NCBI RefSeq assembly: GCF_031846185.1
Contig: NZ_JAVRIF010000007.1
Coordinates: forward strand, 124,001-188,000
Reading direction: 5' to 3'
DNA: 64,000 bases
From: Thalassotalea_H castellviae
GTDB taxonomy: Bacteria; Pseudomonadota; Gammaproteobacteria; Enterobacterales; Alteromonadaceae
Numbering within the stretch: the stretch's first letter is position 1; every line of letters starts with the position of its first letter. The notes under the pieces are model-generated. The model worked only from the letters and a program-made list of their open reading frames with translations. It was not told the origin of the DNA and did no database searches. Both the position numbers and the translations under genes were made by a program. This document shows positions 56,372 through 64,000 of this stretch, one piece after another.

Positions 56372-57679
56372 GTGAGTGTAGATGCAATTGGTTTGTCGGC
56401 CGATTTATTAAAAGCGGTAAAGGCGTGTGGCTATAAAAATTTAACGCCAATACAACAACGGGCAATTCCGGTCATTCGTTCAGGCTCAGATCTACTCGCT
56501 AGTGCGCAAACGGGCACAGGAAAAACGGCTGCGTTTACTTTGCCTATTTTAGATACGATCGCTAAAAATAAGTCGACGGGTAATTTACAAGCATTAATTT
56601 TAACTCCCACACGAGAATTAGCCTCACAAGTAGCAGAAAATATTGCGACGTATAGCCAGTTTATGCCGATTAAGTCAGGGGTAATCTTTGGTGGTGTTAA
56701 TATGCCAGCGCAAACAAAATTATTAAAATCTGGTTTAGATATTTTAGTTGCGACACCCGGTAGGCTTCTAGAACATATAGCATTACGTCATATTGATGTC
56801 TCGCAACTAAACTTTTTAGTGTTAGATGAAGCCGACCGCATGTTAGATATGGGCTTTTTAACAGAAATAGAACGTATTTTACCTTTGATCAAAAGTAAGC
56901 ATCAAACGCTTATGTTCTCAGCAACTTTTTCTAATAAAGTAAAAAGTTTAGCTAATCAAATTCTTAACACGCCAAAAACTATCGAAGTTGCTAAACAAAA
57001 CACGACCTCAGGTAAAGTTAAGCAATCTGTTTACTGGGTGAGTGAACAGCGTAAAAGAGAACTGTTATCTGAGTTGATTGGCGTTAACAATTGGCAACAA
57101 GTGCTTGTTTTTGCTGGGACTCGTGAAAGTGCTAATATCCTTGCTAAAGAATTAAAGCTTGATGGTATCAAAGCCGCGTTGTGTCATGGCGACAAAACGC
57201 AAGGGGCTAGAAACAAAGCTCTTGAACAATTTATTGATGGCTCAGTGCGAGTATTAGTTGCAACGGATGTTGCTGCAAGAGGATTAGATATTGCAGACTT
57301 ACCTTATGTTGTGAATTTTCATTTACCTTTTTTAGCAGAAGATTATGTTCATCGAATTGGTCGTACAGGTCGAGCAGGAAAATCAGGTACTGCAATTTCA
57401 TTGGTGAGCCCGAAAGATGAGCGTTTTCTTGAAAATATCGAGGCACTAATAGAAAGGAAATTTGAGCGTATAGTCGTACCCGGCTATGAACTAAATCGAC
57501 CTTTACCTCAACAATATAATGAGGTTGAAGAGCCGCTTGTGAAGAAAAATCGCTATCAAGCCACACAAGAGAAAAATCAAGAAGTAGCCCGTAAGAAAGA
57601 GAAGTCGGCGTTAAAGGTTTTAAAAGGCAAAGCTAAAAAAGGTAAAAAAGGTAAAGTTGCCAAGAAAAAGCGTAAGTAA
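56372..57679 (+). CDS. DEAD-box RNA helicase, RhlE type
   Basis: ATP-dependent RNA helicase. Q motif LTPIQQRAIP, motif I SAQTGTGKTAA, Ia PTRELASQV, II LDEADRMLDMGF, III SAT, and V-VI VLVATDVAARGLDIADLP and HRIGRTGRAGKSG. The start is GTG 56372 (SVDAIGLSADLL), behind AGG; a GTG eight codons upstream (56348) is weaker. The C-terminal tail is very basic (KGKAKKGKKGKVAKKKRK) and probably binds RNA. RhlE-type by architecture; a closer name would need a phylogeny. Confidence 0.93.
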   Translation: MSVDAIGLSADLLKAVKACGYKNLTPIQQRAIPVIRSGSDLLASAQTGTGKTAAFTLPILDTIAKNKSTGNLQALILTPTRELASQVAENIATYSQFMPIKSGVIFGGVNMPAQTKLLKSGLDILVATPGRLLEHIALRHIDVSQLNFLVLDEADRMLDMGFLTEIERILPLIKSKHQTLMFSATFSNKVKSLANQILNTPKTIEVAKQNTTSGKVKQSVYWVSEQRKRELLSELIGVNNWQQVLVFAGTRESANILAKELKLDGIKAALCHGDKTQGARNKALEQFIDGSVRVLVATDVAARGLDIADLPYVVNFHLPFLAEDYVHRIGRTGRAGKSGTAISLVSPKDERFLENIEALIERKFERIVVPGYELNRPLPQQYNEVEEPLVKKNRYQATQEKNQEVARKKEKSALKVLKGKAKKGKKGKVAKKKRK

Positions 57680-57681
57680 TC

Positions 57682-58353
57682 ATGCTTAATGAGCCTTTGG
57701 AAAACGGTTATTCATTTATTGAAACCCCATTTAGTTTTCGAAATTGTTGTTGGTTTTGTGCAGAGCCAGCAGCAAAGGTTTTTCATTTCCCTCAAAGCAA
57801 TAACTATGTAGTCAATTGTCCTCATCCCCCGTTAAGCTTGCGCACTTGCCAAGAATGTTATTTACCTGCCAATAAAAGTCGAGCGAATGCTATTTGGTTC
57901 GTTTTTAAAGAAGTAAAAAGCTTTCTTATTAAACAATATCAGAAAGATCTCGCTATTGGCATTAATTGGACACAAGAAGAACTAGCGAATAGCGAATTTG
58001 AAGGCGGAAATTTTGCCGGTTTTCAACGAAGTGCTTGGTTTATGTATGAAGTCGCGAAAAAACGAGTAAATTTTCAAGGCTGGCCTCTGATTGTCGATGG
58101 TATCAATATTGAAGAATTACAATACAGTGAAGAAAAAAGCTTTAGTTTTGATAATATAGAATACCCTTGCATTGACGATGCAATAAATCATTATGCCCAA
58201 GCATTTTTTATACCTGTAGATTATTTTAAAGAAGTTTTAGTCGCTGTTGGACTTGAAAGGTTCGCATATGCAGTGAGATTTTGCCGTTTATTAGTTGGGA
58301 CAACGCCTAACGAAAGAAAAGCGGCATTAAAAAATTTAATTGAAGATGAATAA
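57682..58353 (+). CDS. Protein with an N-terminal zinc-ribbon-like Cys cluster, function unknown
   Basis: 223 residues beginning 2 bases after the helicase stop, so almost surely co-translated with it. RNCCWFCAEPAAKVF and LRTCQECYLPANKS supply two CxxC pairs likely to bind zinc. The remainder is mixed and acidic, with no known motif. Its coupling to an RhlE-type helicase suggests a role in RNA or ribosome metabolism; that is inference from position only. Confidence 0.8.
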   Translation: MLNEPLENGYSFIETPFSFRNCCWFCAEPAAKVFHFPQSNNYVVNCPHPPLSLRTCQECYLPANKSRANAIWFVFKEVKSFLIKQYQKDLAIGINWTQEELANSEFEGGNFAGFQRSAWFMYEVAKKRVNFQGWPLIVDGINIEELQYSEEKSFSFDNIEYPCIDDAINHYAQAFFIPVDYFKEVLVAVGLERFAYAVRFCRLLVGTTPNERKAALKNLIEDE

Positions 58354-58384
58354 TTAATCTTTTCATCTTCAGTTGTATTAATTT

Positions 58385-59275
58385 TTAGATCAAACTTAAT
58401 TTTTTGTTAGAGATTATTTTATGACGGTATAACAAATTATCCGCACGTTTAAAGAAACTTGAGGCATCATCGTCTCTACTCATAAAGGTATAGCCTAGCG
58501 CACAAGCAACCTGATACTTTGCTAATAAACTATTGTTAGATAATGCTGATTTAATTCTTTCTTCGATAATTATTAGTGATTGTTCACTGGCATCTTCAAC
58601 AATAATAGCAAACTCATCTCCTCCAAATCTAAAACTACTATCTGAGTCTCGCACCGAGTGGGTTAGTGCTTTAGCAAAATTTACTAAAATTTCATCACCA
58701 ATATCATGTCCAAACGTATCATTGATCTGTTTAAATTTATTTAAATCACACACCATTAATCCGACTTTCGTTCGTTGTCGATTGGCATGATGCATAGCAC
58801 GATGAAGTTGCTCATCAAAATATCGACGATTACCTAAGCCGGTTAAACCATCTTGCATCGCTAGTTTTATCGCGTTTTGGTATTTTATCGCGTTATTTAT
58901 TGGGTGAATAAGTAATTGATGTAGTTCTTGCAGAATTCTTCTATTTGTTAAACTAATAGGGGCGTTAAGAGCATAGGTGAGTGTCCCTATATATTCATTG
59001 TTAATTTTCAATTCAAAAGAACGCTCACTTTTTCCTGGTTTACTCCCTCGAGCGGCAGCAGACATACTTTCTTGTTTAAAATATAAACCAGAAAAATTCA
59101 CAAACTTTGATGCTTCCATTGCAAATATATTAAGTAAAGTCTTTAATTCTAAACTTGTTTGTAATTGTTCAGTTAAAGCTAGCTTTCGATAATTATCTTC
59201 ATGATCGCGAATATCAAATAATTTAAATGCATTAAATTCTACATTTGCACTCTCAACTACATTTAATGTCTGCAT
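58385..59275 (-). CDS. GGDEF-domain diguanylate cyclase
   Basis: Makes cyclic di-GMP. The C-terminal ~165 residues are a GGDEF domain: QDGLTGLGNRRYFDEQLHRA, CDLNKFKQINDTFGHDIGD and SFRFGGDEFAIIVED with an intact active site. RDSD five residues before GGDEF is a complete inhibitory I-site, so product feedback is expected. The N-terminal ~125 residues hold an unrecognised, probably sensory domain without membrane segments. Convergent with the zinc-ribbon gene. A c-di-GMP riboswitch lies 4 kb away. Confidence 0.92.
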   Translation of the reverse strand: MQTLNVVESANVEFNAFKLFDIRDHEDNYRKLALTEQLQTSLELKTLLNIFAMEASKFVNFSGLYFKQESMSAAARGSKPGKSERSFELKINNEYIGTLTYALNAPISLTNRRILQELHQLLIHPINNAIKYQNAIKLAMQDGLTGLGNRRYFDEQLHRAMHHANRQRTKVGLMVCDLNKFKQINDTFGHDIGDEILVNFAKALTHSVRDSDSSFRFGGDEFAIIVEDASEQSLIIIEERIKSALSNNSLLAKYQVACALGYTFMSRDDDASSFFKRADNLLYRHKIISNKKLSLI

Positions 59276-59535
59276 ATCTTCACCTTTATACCACTGTTCT
59301 GGCTATTTAAAGCAAAAAATATGCCTCTTAAACATTTGATAAAAATATCAATAATTTATACTTGTTTGCTTTAAGTTAACGCGGTGAAATAAAGAAAGTG
59401 AAATTATACGTCAAAAAGGTGTCGGCAAATTGTTGCCACTTTAGATATTTTTTTATATTTGAGAATAATTTTGTCAATTATCAGATATACTTAACTGATT
59501 AATATCATGTTAATTTATTTTTATAAAGAGGTTTT

Positions 59536-61503
59536 GTGTCTAGCCATCTTGAAATTTTAGCTATCCTGACAAGTGCTGTTCTTATCGTTTGGTTGTTCAG
59601 ACGGTTACATTTACCTGCAATTCTCGCTTACCTTGTTGCTGGTATGCTAGTTGGCGAGCATGGTCTTGCTTTAGCGCATGAGCATGTTGATTATGAACAT
59701 TTTGCCGAACTTGGCATCGTGTTCTTGCTATTCACTTTAGGTTTAGAATTTTCATTGCCGAAATTAATGGCAATGCGACATCTGGTGGTTGCTGTTGGTA
59801 GTTTACAAGTAGGCATCTCTTTAATCGTTTTTCTTATTATTGCCTTGTTTTTAGGACAAAGCTTTGCCAGTTCATTAGTCATTGGCGGAATTTTAGCTCT
59901 ATCTTCAACCGCTATTGTGATCAGGCAATTAAGTGAAACTGGCGCGATGAAAAGAAAATCAGGTCAAATCGCTGTAGCGGTGTTGTTGTTTCAAGATGTT
60001 GCCGTAGTTCCTTTATTAATCATTATTCCGATGTTTGCTCAAGACTCTGATACATCGATGATTTATGCATTGCTTTTTGCCTTGGTTAAAGGTGTTTTTG
60101 TCGTTGGGATTTTACTTTCTGTAGGTAAATGGGTTTTACCTCGGTTATTTAATTTAGTCGCACAAGTGAGAACAGATGAGCTATTTGTTTTAACGACCTT
60201 ATTAGTCACATTAGTTGCTTCAGCTTTAACACAATGGTTTGGCTTATCTATGGCGTTAGGTGCATTTTTAGCCGGAATGATGCTTGGCGAAAGTCAGTAT
60301 AAACATCAACTTGAAGCAGATATAAGGCCTTATCGAGACATTTTACTTGGTTTGTTTTTCGTAACTGTGGGTATGAAGTTAAATTTAGCCGTTTTGTTTG
60401 CGTCACCTTTCACCATGTTTAGTTTGTTAATTGGTTTTATGCTGGTTAAGATTTTAGTGATTAAATCTTTAGCGATTAAAGCAGGAGAACAAACAAAAGA
60501 TGCTTGGGCGTCAGCAATTATGTTAGCGCAAATGGGCGAGTTTGGTTTCGTACTCATCGCCTTGGCAACACAAGTTAATATATTACCTCCAGATATTGCC
60601 TCATTATTACTGGGAGTAGGGGTTATTAGTATGGCTATAACGCCATATATGATAGATCATGCACGACAAATGGGCTTGTGGTTAAGTAATGAACAACCTG
60701 ATGATACTCAAGAATTATCAACTTTACCTAATAACAATGAATTAAAAGACCATGTCATTATTTGTGGTTTTGGCCGCATTGGTCAAACGGTCAGTCGTTT
60801 TTTAAAACAAGAAGCGATTGATTTTGTCGCCATAGATATTGATCCTTTAAGAACAACCAAAGCGCGAGAAGCTGGTGAAAATGTATTGTTTGGCTCATCA
60901 AGGCAAAATGAATTATTAGAAGCGGCACATTTATCAACAGCAAAGTTAGTGGTGATAGCCTTTGGGCAAGATAAACAATCTATTGATGTGATCCAAAAAG
61001 TACGTTCTATGTCACCAGATGTTCCTATTTTAGTTCGCACACGCAACGATGATCAACTGGATGCTCTACAAGAAGCTGGCGCAAATCAAGTTGTTCCTGA
61101 AAGCTTAGAAGGGAGCTTAATGTTAGTTTCACAGGTATTGTCATTAACGGGCGTACCGTTTTCACGGATTATGCGCCGTGTGCAAAAAGAGCGGAAAAAT
61201 CATTACAATCACCTCCATGGTTTTTTCCAAGGGGAGCATACTGATATGAGTCCTGATGCTATTGATCGTATTGAGTTTGCTAATGCTATTATTATAACGG
61301 ACGATTCATTTTGTGTAGGCCACTCATTAAAGTCGCTGAATCTTCAGTCTAGAAGAGTTAATGTGGTCGCGTTGCGAAGGGATGGTGTTGAAATAGAAGA
61401 GCCTGAAGACGATGTTATTTTAAAGGTACAAGATACGTTAGTTGTTAGGGGGAAACCTCGTCGTGTAGAGCGTTTTGAACGCTATATGCAAGAAGGGCGA
61501 TAA
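59536..61503 (+). CDS. CPA2-family cation:proton antiporter with TrkA-N and TrkA-C domains (KefB/C-like)
   Basis: 655 residues. The first ~385 are about twelve membrane helices (LGIVFLLFTLGLEFSLPKL, LFQDVAVVPLLIII). A Rossmann TrkA-N domain (HVIICGFGRIGQTVSRFL) then binds NAD or another nucleotide, and a TrkA-C domain ends the chain. Lacks the KefC glutathione-binding context partner KefF. The start is GTG 59536 with AAAGAGG upstream. Likely a K+/H+ or Na+/H+ exchanger. Confidence 0.92.
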   Translation: MSSHLEILAILTSAVLIVWLFRRLHLPAILAYLVAGMLVGEHGLALAHEHVDYEHFAELGIVFLLFTLGLEFSLPKLMAMRHLVVAVGSLQVGISLIVFLIIALFLGQSFASSLVIGGILALSSTAIVIRQLSETGAMKRKSGQIAVAVLLFQDVAVVPLLIIIPMFAQDSDTSMIYALLFALVKGVFVVGILLSVGKWVLPRLFNLVAQVRTDELFVLTTLLVTLVASALTQWFGLSMALGAFLAGMMLGESQYKHQLEADIRPYRDILLGLFFVTVGMKLNLAVLFASPFTMFSLLIGFMLVKILVIKSLAIKAGEQTKDAWASAIMLAQMGEFGFVLIALATQVNILPPDIASLLLGVGVISMAITPYMIDHARQMGLWLSNEQPDDTQELSTLPNNNELKDHVIICGFGRIGQTVSRFLKQEAIDFVAIDIDPLRTTKAREAGENVLFGSSRQNELLEAAHLSTAKLVVIAFGQDKQSIDVIQKVRSMSPDVPILVRTRNDDQLDALQEAGANQVVPESLEGSLMLVSQVLSLTGVPFSRIMRRVQKERKNHYNHLHGFFQGEHTDMSPDAIDRIEFANAIIITDDSFCVGHSLKSLNLQSRRVNVVALRRDGVEIEEPEDDVILKVQDTLVVRGKPRRVERFERYMQEGR

Positions 61504-61561
61504 GTTTTCCGTTCATTAAGTGCAGCTAAACACCTGAATGAGAAAAAATTAAACGATGGTT

Positions 61562-62713
61562 TTAAAGATTTAAAAATTGACGGATATTTGCTTCTTGCTC
61601 AAGCGCATCGTCAAAGCCAAGTTTTATTAATTGTTTACAATAGGCTTTATCAAACAATAAGTAGCTTAAAATACTCGACTCTTGATCGTTAGTAATACCT
61701 ATACCGCGTAATAACATACGAATGGTGTAGGGAAGCTCTTGATAATACTCTACCGCCATCGAGTTAAAATTATGGCTCGGATTTAGCACTAACGAGTCAA
61801 TATTTTTTAATCCTTCATTATTGTGCTTACTTTCATCTGTGATCAACGATAGGGTGTTATTCACTCGGTGCATTCGTTCTAAATCACTTTGTAAAGTATC
61901 TGAAAATATACCATCAAGAAGGTGACCTGCTATTGTAGCAGTCGTTGGCGGATGAGGGTTGTTTTCATTGATATGAAGAGTTTCTTTGGGTTGTTCTACA
62001 CCGACAATAAATAGTTTCTCACCGCCAAGGTGAATCGCTGGGCTTAATGGTGATAATTGATGAATTGAACCATCACCAAAGTGATTTCTTTTGATTTTAA
62101 CGGAAGGAAAAATTAAGGGTATTGCCGCTGATGCTAATAAATGATCAGAACTAATTTGTGTTGGAATACCACTGCGTTTTGCTCTAAACCAAGGTTTTAT
62201 TGAATCATGAGATTGATAAAAACTAATAGAATTTCCATTAGAGTAACTCGACGCGGTTATAGAAAGCGCAGATAAATCCCCTTTTAAAATATTTTGGTCA
62301 ATGCGACTATAATCCACAACATTACTGAGTAAGTTACGCAACGGCGTGTTATTTAATAAACTTCGTGCAGTTTTATTGGCATAATCAGCTTGAAAACTTC
62401 CAAGAATACCACTGAGAATATGACTTCCCACTCTTAATGGGTCACTGTGATAAACCCTGTCTGTTTTTAAGCTATTCCAAACCCATTCTAATTTTTTGAC
62501 GCCCAGTTGAAAACACGAAGCATAGCAGGCTAAACCGGTAGCATTGATAGCACCAGCCGATGTCCCACAAATGATAGGAAAGGGGACTGGATAATGCCGA
62601 GGACTAAATTTACTGATAGCTGAAAGTACGCCAACTTGATAAGCAGCTCTTGCGCCACCACCAGTTAAAATTAATGCGTTTTTACTATGTTTTATATTGT
62701 ATTTTTTTGACAT
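61562..62713 (-). CDS. Patatin-like phospholipase
   Basis: 383 residues. LTGGGARAAYQVG is the oxyanion loop, CGTSAGAINA the GxSxG nucleophile and GDGSIHQ the Asp of the catalytic dyad. The intact dyad predicts acyl hydrolase activity on phospholipids. No signal peptide, so cytoplasmic or peripheral. Ends convergent to the antiporter gene. Confidence 0.9.
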   Translation of the reverse strand: MSKKYNIKHSKNALILTGGGARAAYQVGVLSAISKFSPRHYPVPFPIICGTSAGAINATGLACYASCFQLGVKKLEWVWNSLKTDRVYHSDPLRVGSHILSGILGSFQADYANKTARSLLNNTPLRNLLSNVVDYSRIDQNILKGDLSALSITASSYSNGNSISFYQSHDSIKPWFRAKRSGIPTQISSDHLLASAAIPLIFPSVKIKRNHFGDGSIHQLSPLSPAIHLGGEKLFIVGVEQPKETLHINENNPHPPTTATIAGHLLDGIFSDTLQSDLERMHRVNNTLSLITDESKHNNEGLKNIDSLVLNPSHNFNSMAVEYYQELPYTIRMLLRGIGITNDQESSILSYLLFDKAYCKQLIKLGFDDALEQEANIRQFLNL

Positions 62714-62838
62714 CTAACTTTTTGATTTAAGCACAATAAATTTATTGTAATGTGTTTAAAAAGATAAACCAGCACAAATTTATTTGATAAATGAAATATT
62801 ACGACTAGACTGATGAAATATGCTGAAAAATAGCAAAG

Positions 62839-62864
62839 AAAAAGCCAGCATAAGCTGGCTTTTT
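62839..62864. terminator. Terminator after the DUF3718 gene
   Basis: AAAAAGCCAGC-ATAA-GCTGGCTTTTT, a perfect 11-bp stem with T runs on both strands. It ends the minus-strand DUF3718 transcript 72 bases after its stop. Confidence 0.92.
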
Positions 62865-62935
62865 AAATCGACATAGAATTATTGACTAGTAAAACATTTT
62901 ATTGCATGAACAAATAACGCCTACTAAAAAATAAT

Positions 62936-63295
62936 TTAACTACTAACGCGTTCGTTAGCAGCGTCTATTAACGGTTGCGATCCGCTTTGCAAAAGTGCCA
63001 AGTTAGCTGAAACAACTTTCTTAGGCAGCTTGTTGATCATCAAAGAGCCAGTTTTTTCTGAACCCCTATCAGCTGCAAAGACCAACAGGTTTTTACCATT
63101 ACATTGAATACCATCGAAGATACTGCGAATTTTTAATTTATTCGCCTTTAAAAATGAACGCATGCGTTTCTTGTCATCGGCGGCAACATACTCACATAAG
63201 CTCTGGGCTATGTTAGCAGCTTCAGCTTTTGGGGCTGATACGACAGACGTTAATGTTAAAGCAGTAATTGTAGAAACTAGTAATAATTTTTTCAT
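62936..63295 (-). CDS. Small exported DUF3718-type protein under riboswitch control
   Basis: 119 residues. A signal peptide ends at APKAEA. The mature part (AQSLCEYVAADDKKRMRSFL, IRSIFDGIQCNGKNLLVFA) fits DUF3718, a short family with two conserved cysteines found in Alteromonadales and Vibrionales. Function unknown. The transcript carries a c-di-GMP-I riboswitch, so its amount should follow the second messenger; a surface or lifestyle-switch role would fit but is not shown. Confidence 0.8.
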   Translation of the reverse strand: MKKLLLVSTITALTLTSVVSAPKAEAANIAQSLCEYVAADDKKRMRSFLKANKLKIRSIFDGIQCNGKNLLVFAADRGSEKTGSLMINKLPKKVVSANLALLQSGSQPLIDAANERVSS

Positions 63296-63331
63296 TTTAA
63301 TAACCTTAATAAGTAAATTGAGTTAGTAAAA

Positions 63332-63364
63332 GAAAAAACCACGGGATGTACCTAATAACATGGT
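63332..63364 (-). terminator. Riboswitch-controlled terminator
   Basis: On the minus strand ACCATG (plus 63359-63364), the 3' end of the aptamer, pairs with CGTGGT (plus 63338-63343), followed by TTTTTCTTTT. Because ACCATG is also part of the aptamer's closing region, aptamer folding and termination exclude each other. Confidence 0.65.
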
Positions 63365-63450
63365 AACTCCGCTGTCATAGATTTATTCAAGATAAACCCT
63401 TAGACCGGTGGTTTTGCGTAGTACGTTTTCGCGCACCTTGCCTTTTCTTT
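63357..63450 (-). ncRNA. Cyclic di-GMP-I (GEMM) riboswitch
   Basis: On the minus strand GGCAAGGTGCGCGAAAACGT opens the aptamer, with the GAAA tetraloop hairpin. TACGCAAAACCACCGG follows, then TCTAAG and CTATGA, a variant of the 11-nucleotide tetraloop receptor, flank a GGTTTAT/ATAAATC hairpin. GACAGCGGAGTTACCATG closes it. These match the class I consensus (GGCAA, CGCAAA-CC-CCGG, AGCGG-GTTACC) in order and spacing. It lies 62 bases upstream of the DUF3718 start. The shared ACCATG with the downstream terminator predicts that c-di-GMP turns expression on. Confidence 0.87.
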
Positions 63451-63580
63451 GTCACTTTTAGTATTACCAAAATAAAACAAAAATGCAACCATCTGTTGAG
63501 ATATTACATTATTTCATGTAAGACATTCACCATGAGTTAATTTAATTTATATAATTTACAATAAGTTATAATAAATTAAT

Positions 63581-64000
63581 TTAGAAAATCATTTCAGGAA
63601 CATCTTCAGGAATTACCAGTTTTCCGGCGGTTAATTGACTAATTTCTTCTATTGAAACACCAGGTGCTCGCTCTAATAAGTGAAATGCGCCGTCTTTAAT
63701 TTCAAGAAATGCCAGATCTGTTAATACTTTTTTGATACAGCCTTTACCTGTTAATGGTAGTGTGCAATGAGGCAATAATTTTGAAACGCCGTGCTTAGAA
63801 GCATGAGTCATGGTAACAATAATATTATCTGCACCAGCCACTAAATCCATTGCTCCACCCATACCCTTAATCAGCTTACCGGGGATCATATAAGAGGCAA
63901 TATTACCATTCACATCTACTTCAAATGCACCTAATACAGTTAGGTCAACATGACCACCACGGATCATCGCAAAAGACTCAGCTGAGTCAAAGATTGAAGC
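63581..64000 (-). CDS. scoB: 3-oxoacid CoA-transferase subunit B, C-terminal part (gene runs off the window)
   Basis: The frame stays open to base 64000. ESFAMIRGGHVDLTVLGAFE, GKLIKGMGGAMDLVAGADN and THASKHGVSKLL match ScoB, the beta subunit of succinyl-CoA:3-ketoacid CoA-transferase. It moves CoA from succinyl-CoA to acetoacetate. ScoA would lie beyond the window. About 140 residues, two-thirds of the subunit, are visible. Confidence 0.93.
   Translation of the reverse strand, partial: ASIFDSAESFAMIRGGHVDLTVLGAFEVDVNGNIASYMIPGKLIKGMGGAMDLVAGADNIIVTMTHASKHGVSKLLPHCTLPLTGKGCIKKVLTDLAFLEIKDGAFHLLERAPGVSIEEISQLTAGKLVIPEDVPEMIF

Overview
The window is a chromosomal segment of a low-GC, AT-rich marine gammaproteobacterium. 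Gene content and order point to the Alteromonadales, most likely Colwelliaceae (Colwellia or Thalassotalea type). Examples are gltA divergent from sdhCDAB-sucAB, a trp operon led by a type I-beta DAHP synthase, rnm-yciO-scpA-scpB-rluB, ycgL-ycgN and a DUF3718 gene. The placement comes from gene order and protein character only; no rRNA or tRNA gene was seen to confirm it.

Layout. 1-1468: the end of a cysteine desulfurase fused to a SufE domain, convergent with tcdA. 2394-14377: a TCA-cycle block with gltA on the minus strand, then sdhCDAB, sucA, sucB (two lipoyl domains) and, behind a strong terminator, sucCD. 14429-19666: an accessory region with a two-TM protein of unknown function, about 2.2 kb of hairpin-rich repeats, a TetR regulator with three operator palindromes, an AhpD-like protein and a small glutaredoxin. 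19674-33712: mostly small envelope, redox and domain-of-unknown-function genes with glnS, a lytic transglycosylase, a LysR remnant beside an EamA exporter, a peroxiredoxin-like protein and a methyltransferase. 33835-42004 (minus): aro-trpE-G-D-CF-B-A, translationally coupled throughout, behind a classical Trp attenuator and a second Trp-rich leader ORF. 42064-49125: an RNA-processing and chromosome-maintenance block (rnm, yciO, scpAB, rluB, rnd, ycgL, an MltB-like gene, ycgN). 49138-62713: an orphan solute-binding protein, pntAB, an acyltransferase, an alanine/sodium symporter, an RhlE-type helicase, a GGDEF diguanylate cyclase, a CPA2 antiporter and a patatin. 62936-64000: a DUF3718 gene behind a cyclic-di-GMP-I riboswitch, then the 3' part of scoB.

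The most unusual part is 15381-17637. It holds three forward and three inverted copies of one structural family, plus a solo end. Each copy has a long inverted-repeat stem and a terminal two-hairpin module. Between copies the stem sequences differ while pairing is kept, so the folded form appears to be what is conserved. A short linear motif (ATTAAAGGGGTCGGTGAC) is scattered among and beside the copies. This looks like a non-autonomous, structure-selected mobile repeat. No transposase is present in the window.

Two cis-regulatory RNAs can be read in detail: the trp attenuator with its pause, antiterminator and terminator helices, and the c-di-GMP riboswitch, whose 3' aptamer strand is shared with a downstream terminator, suggesting ligand-on control.
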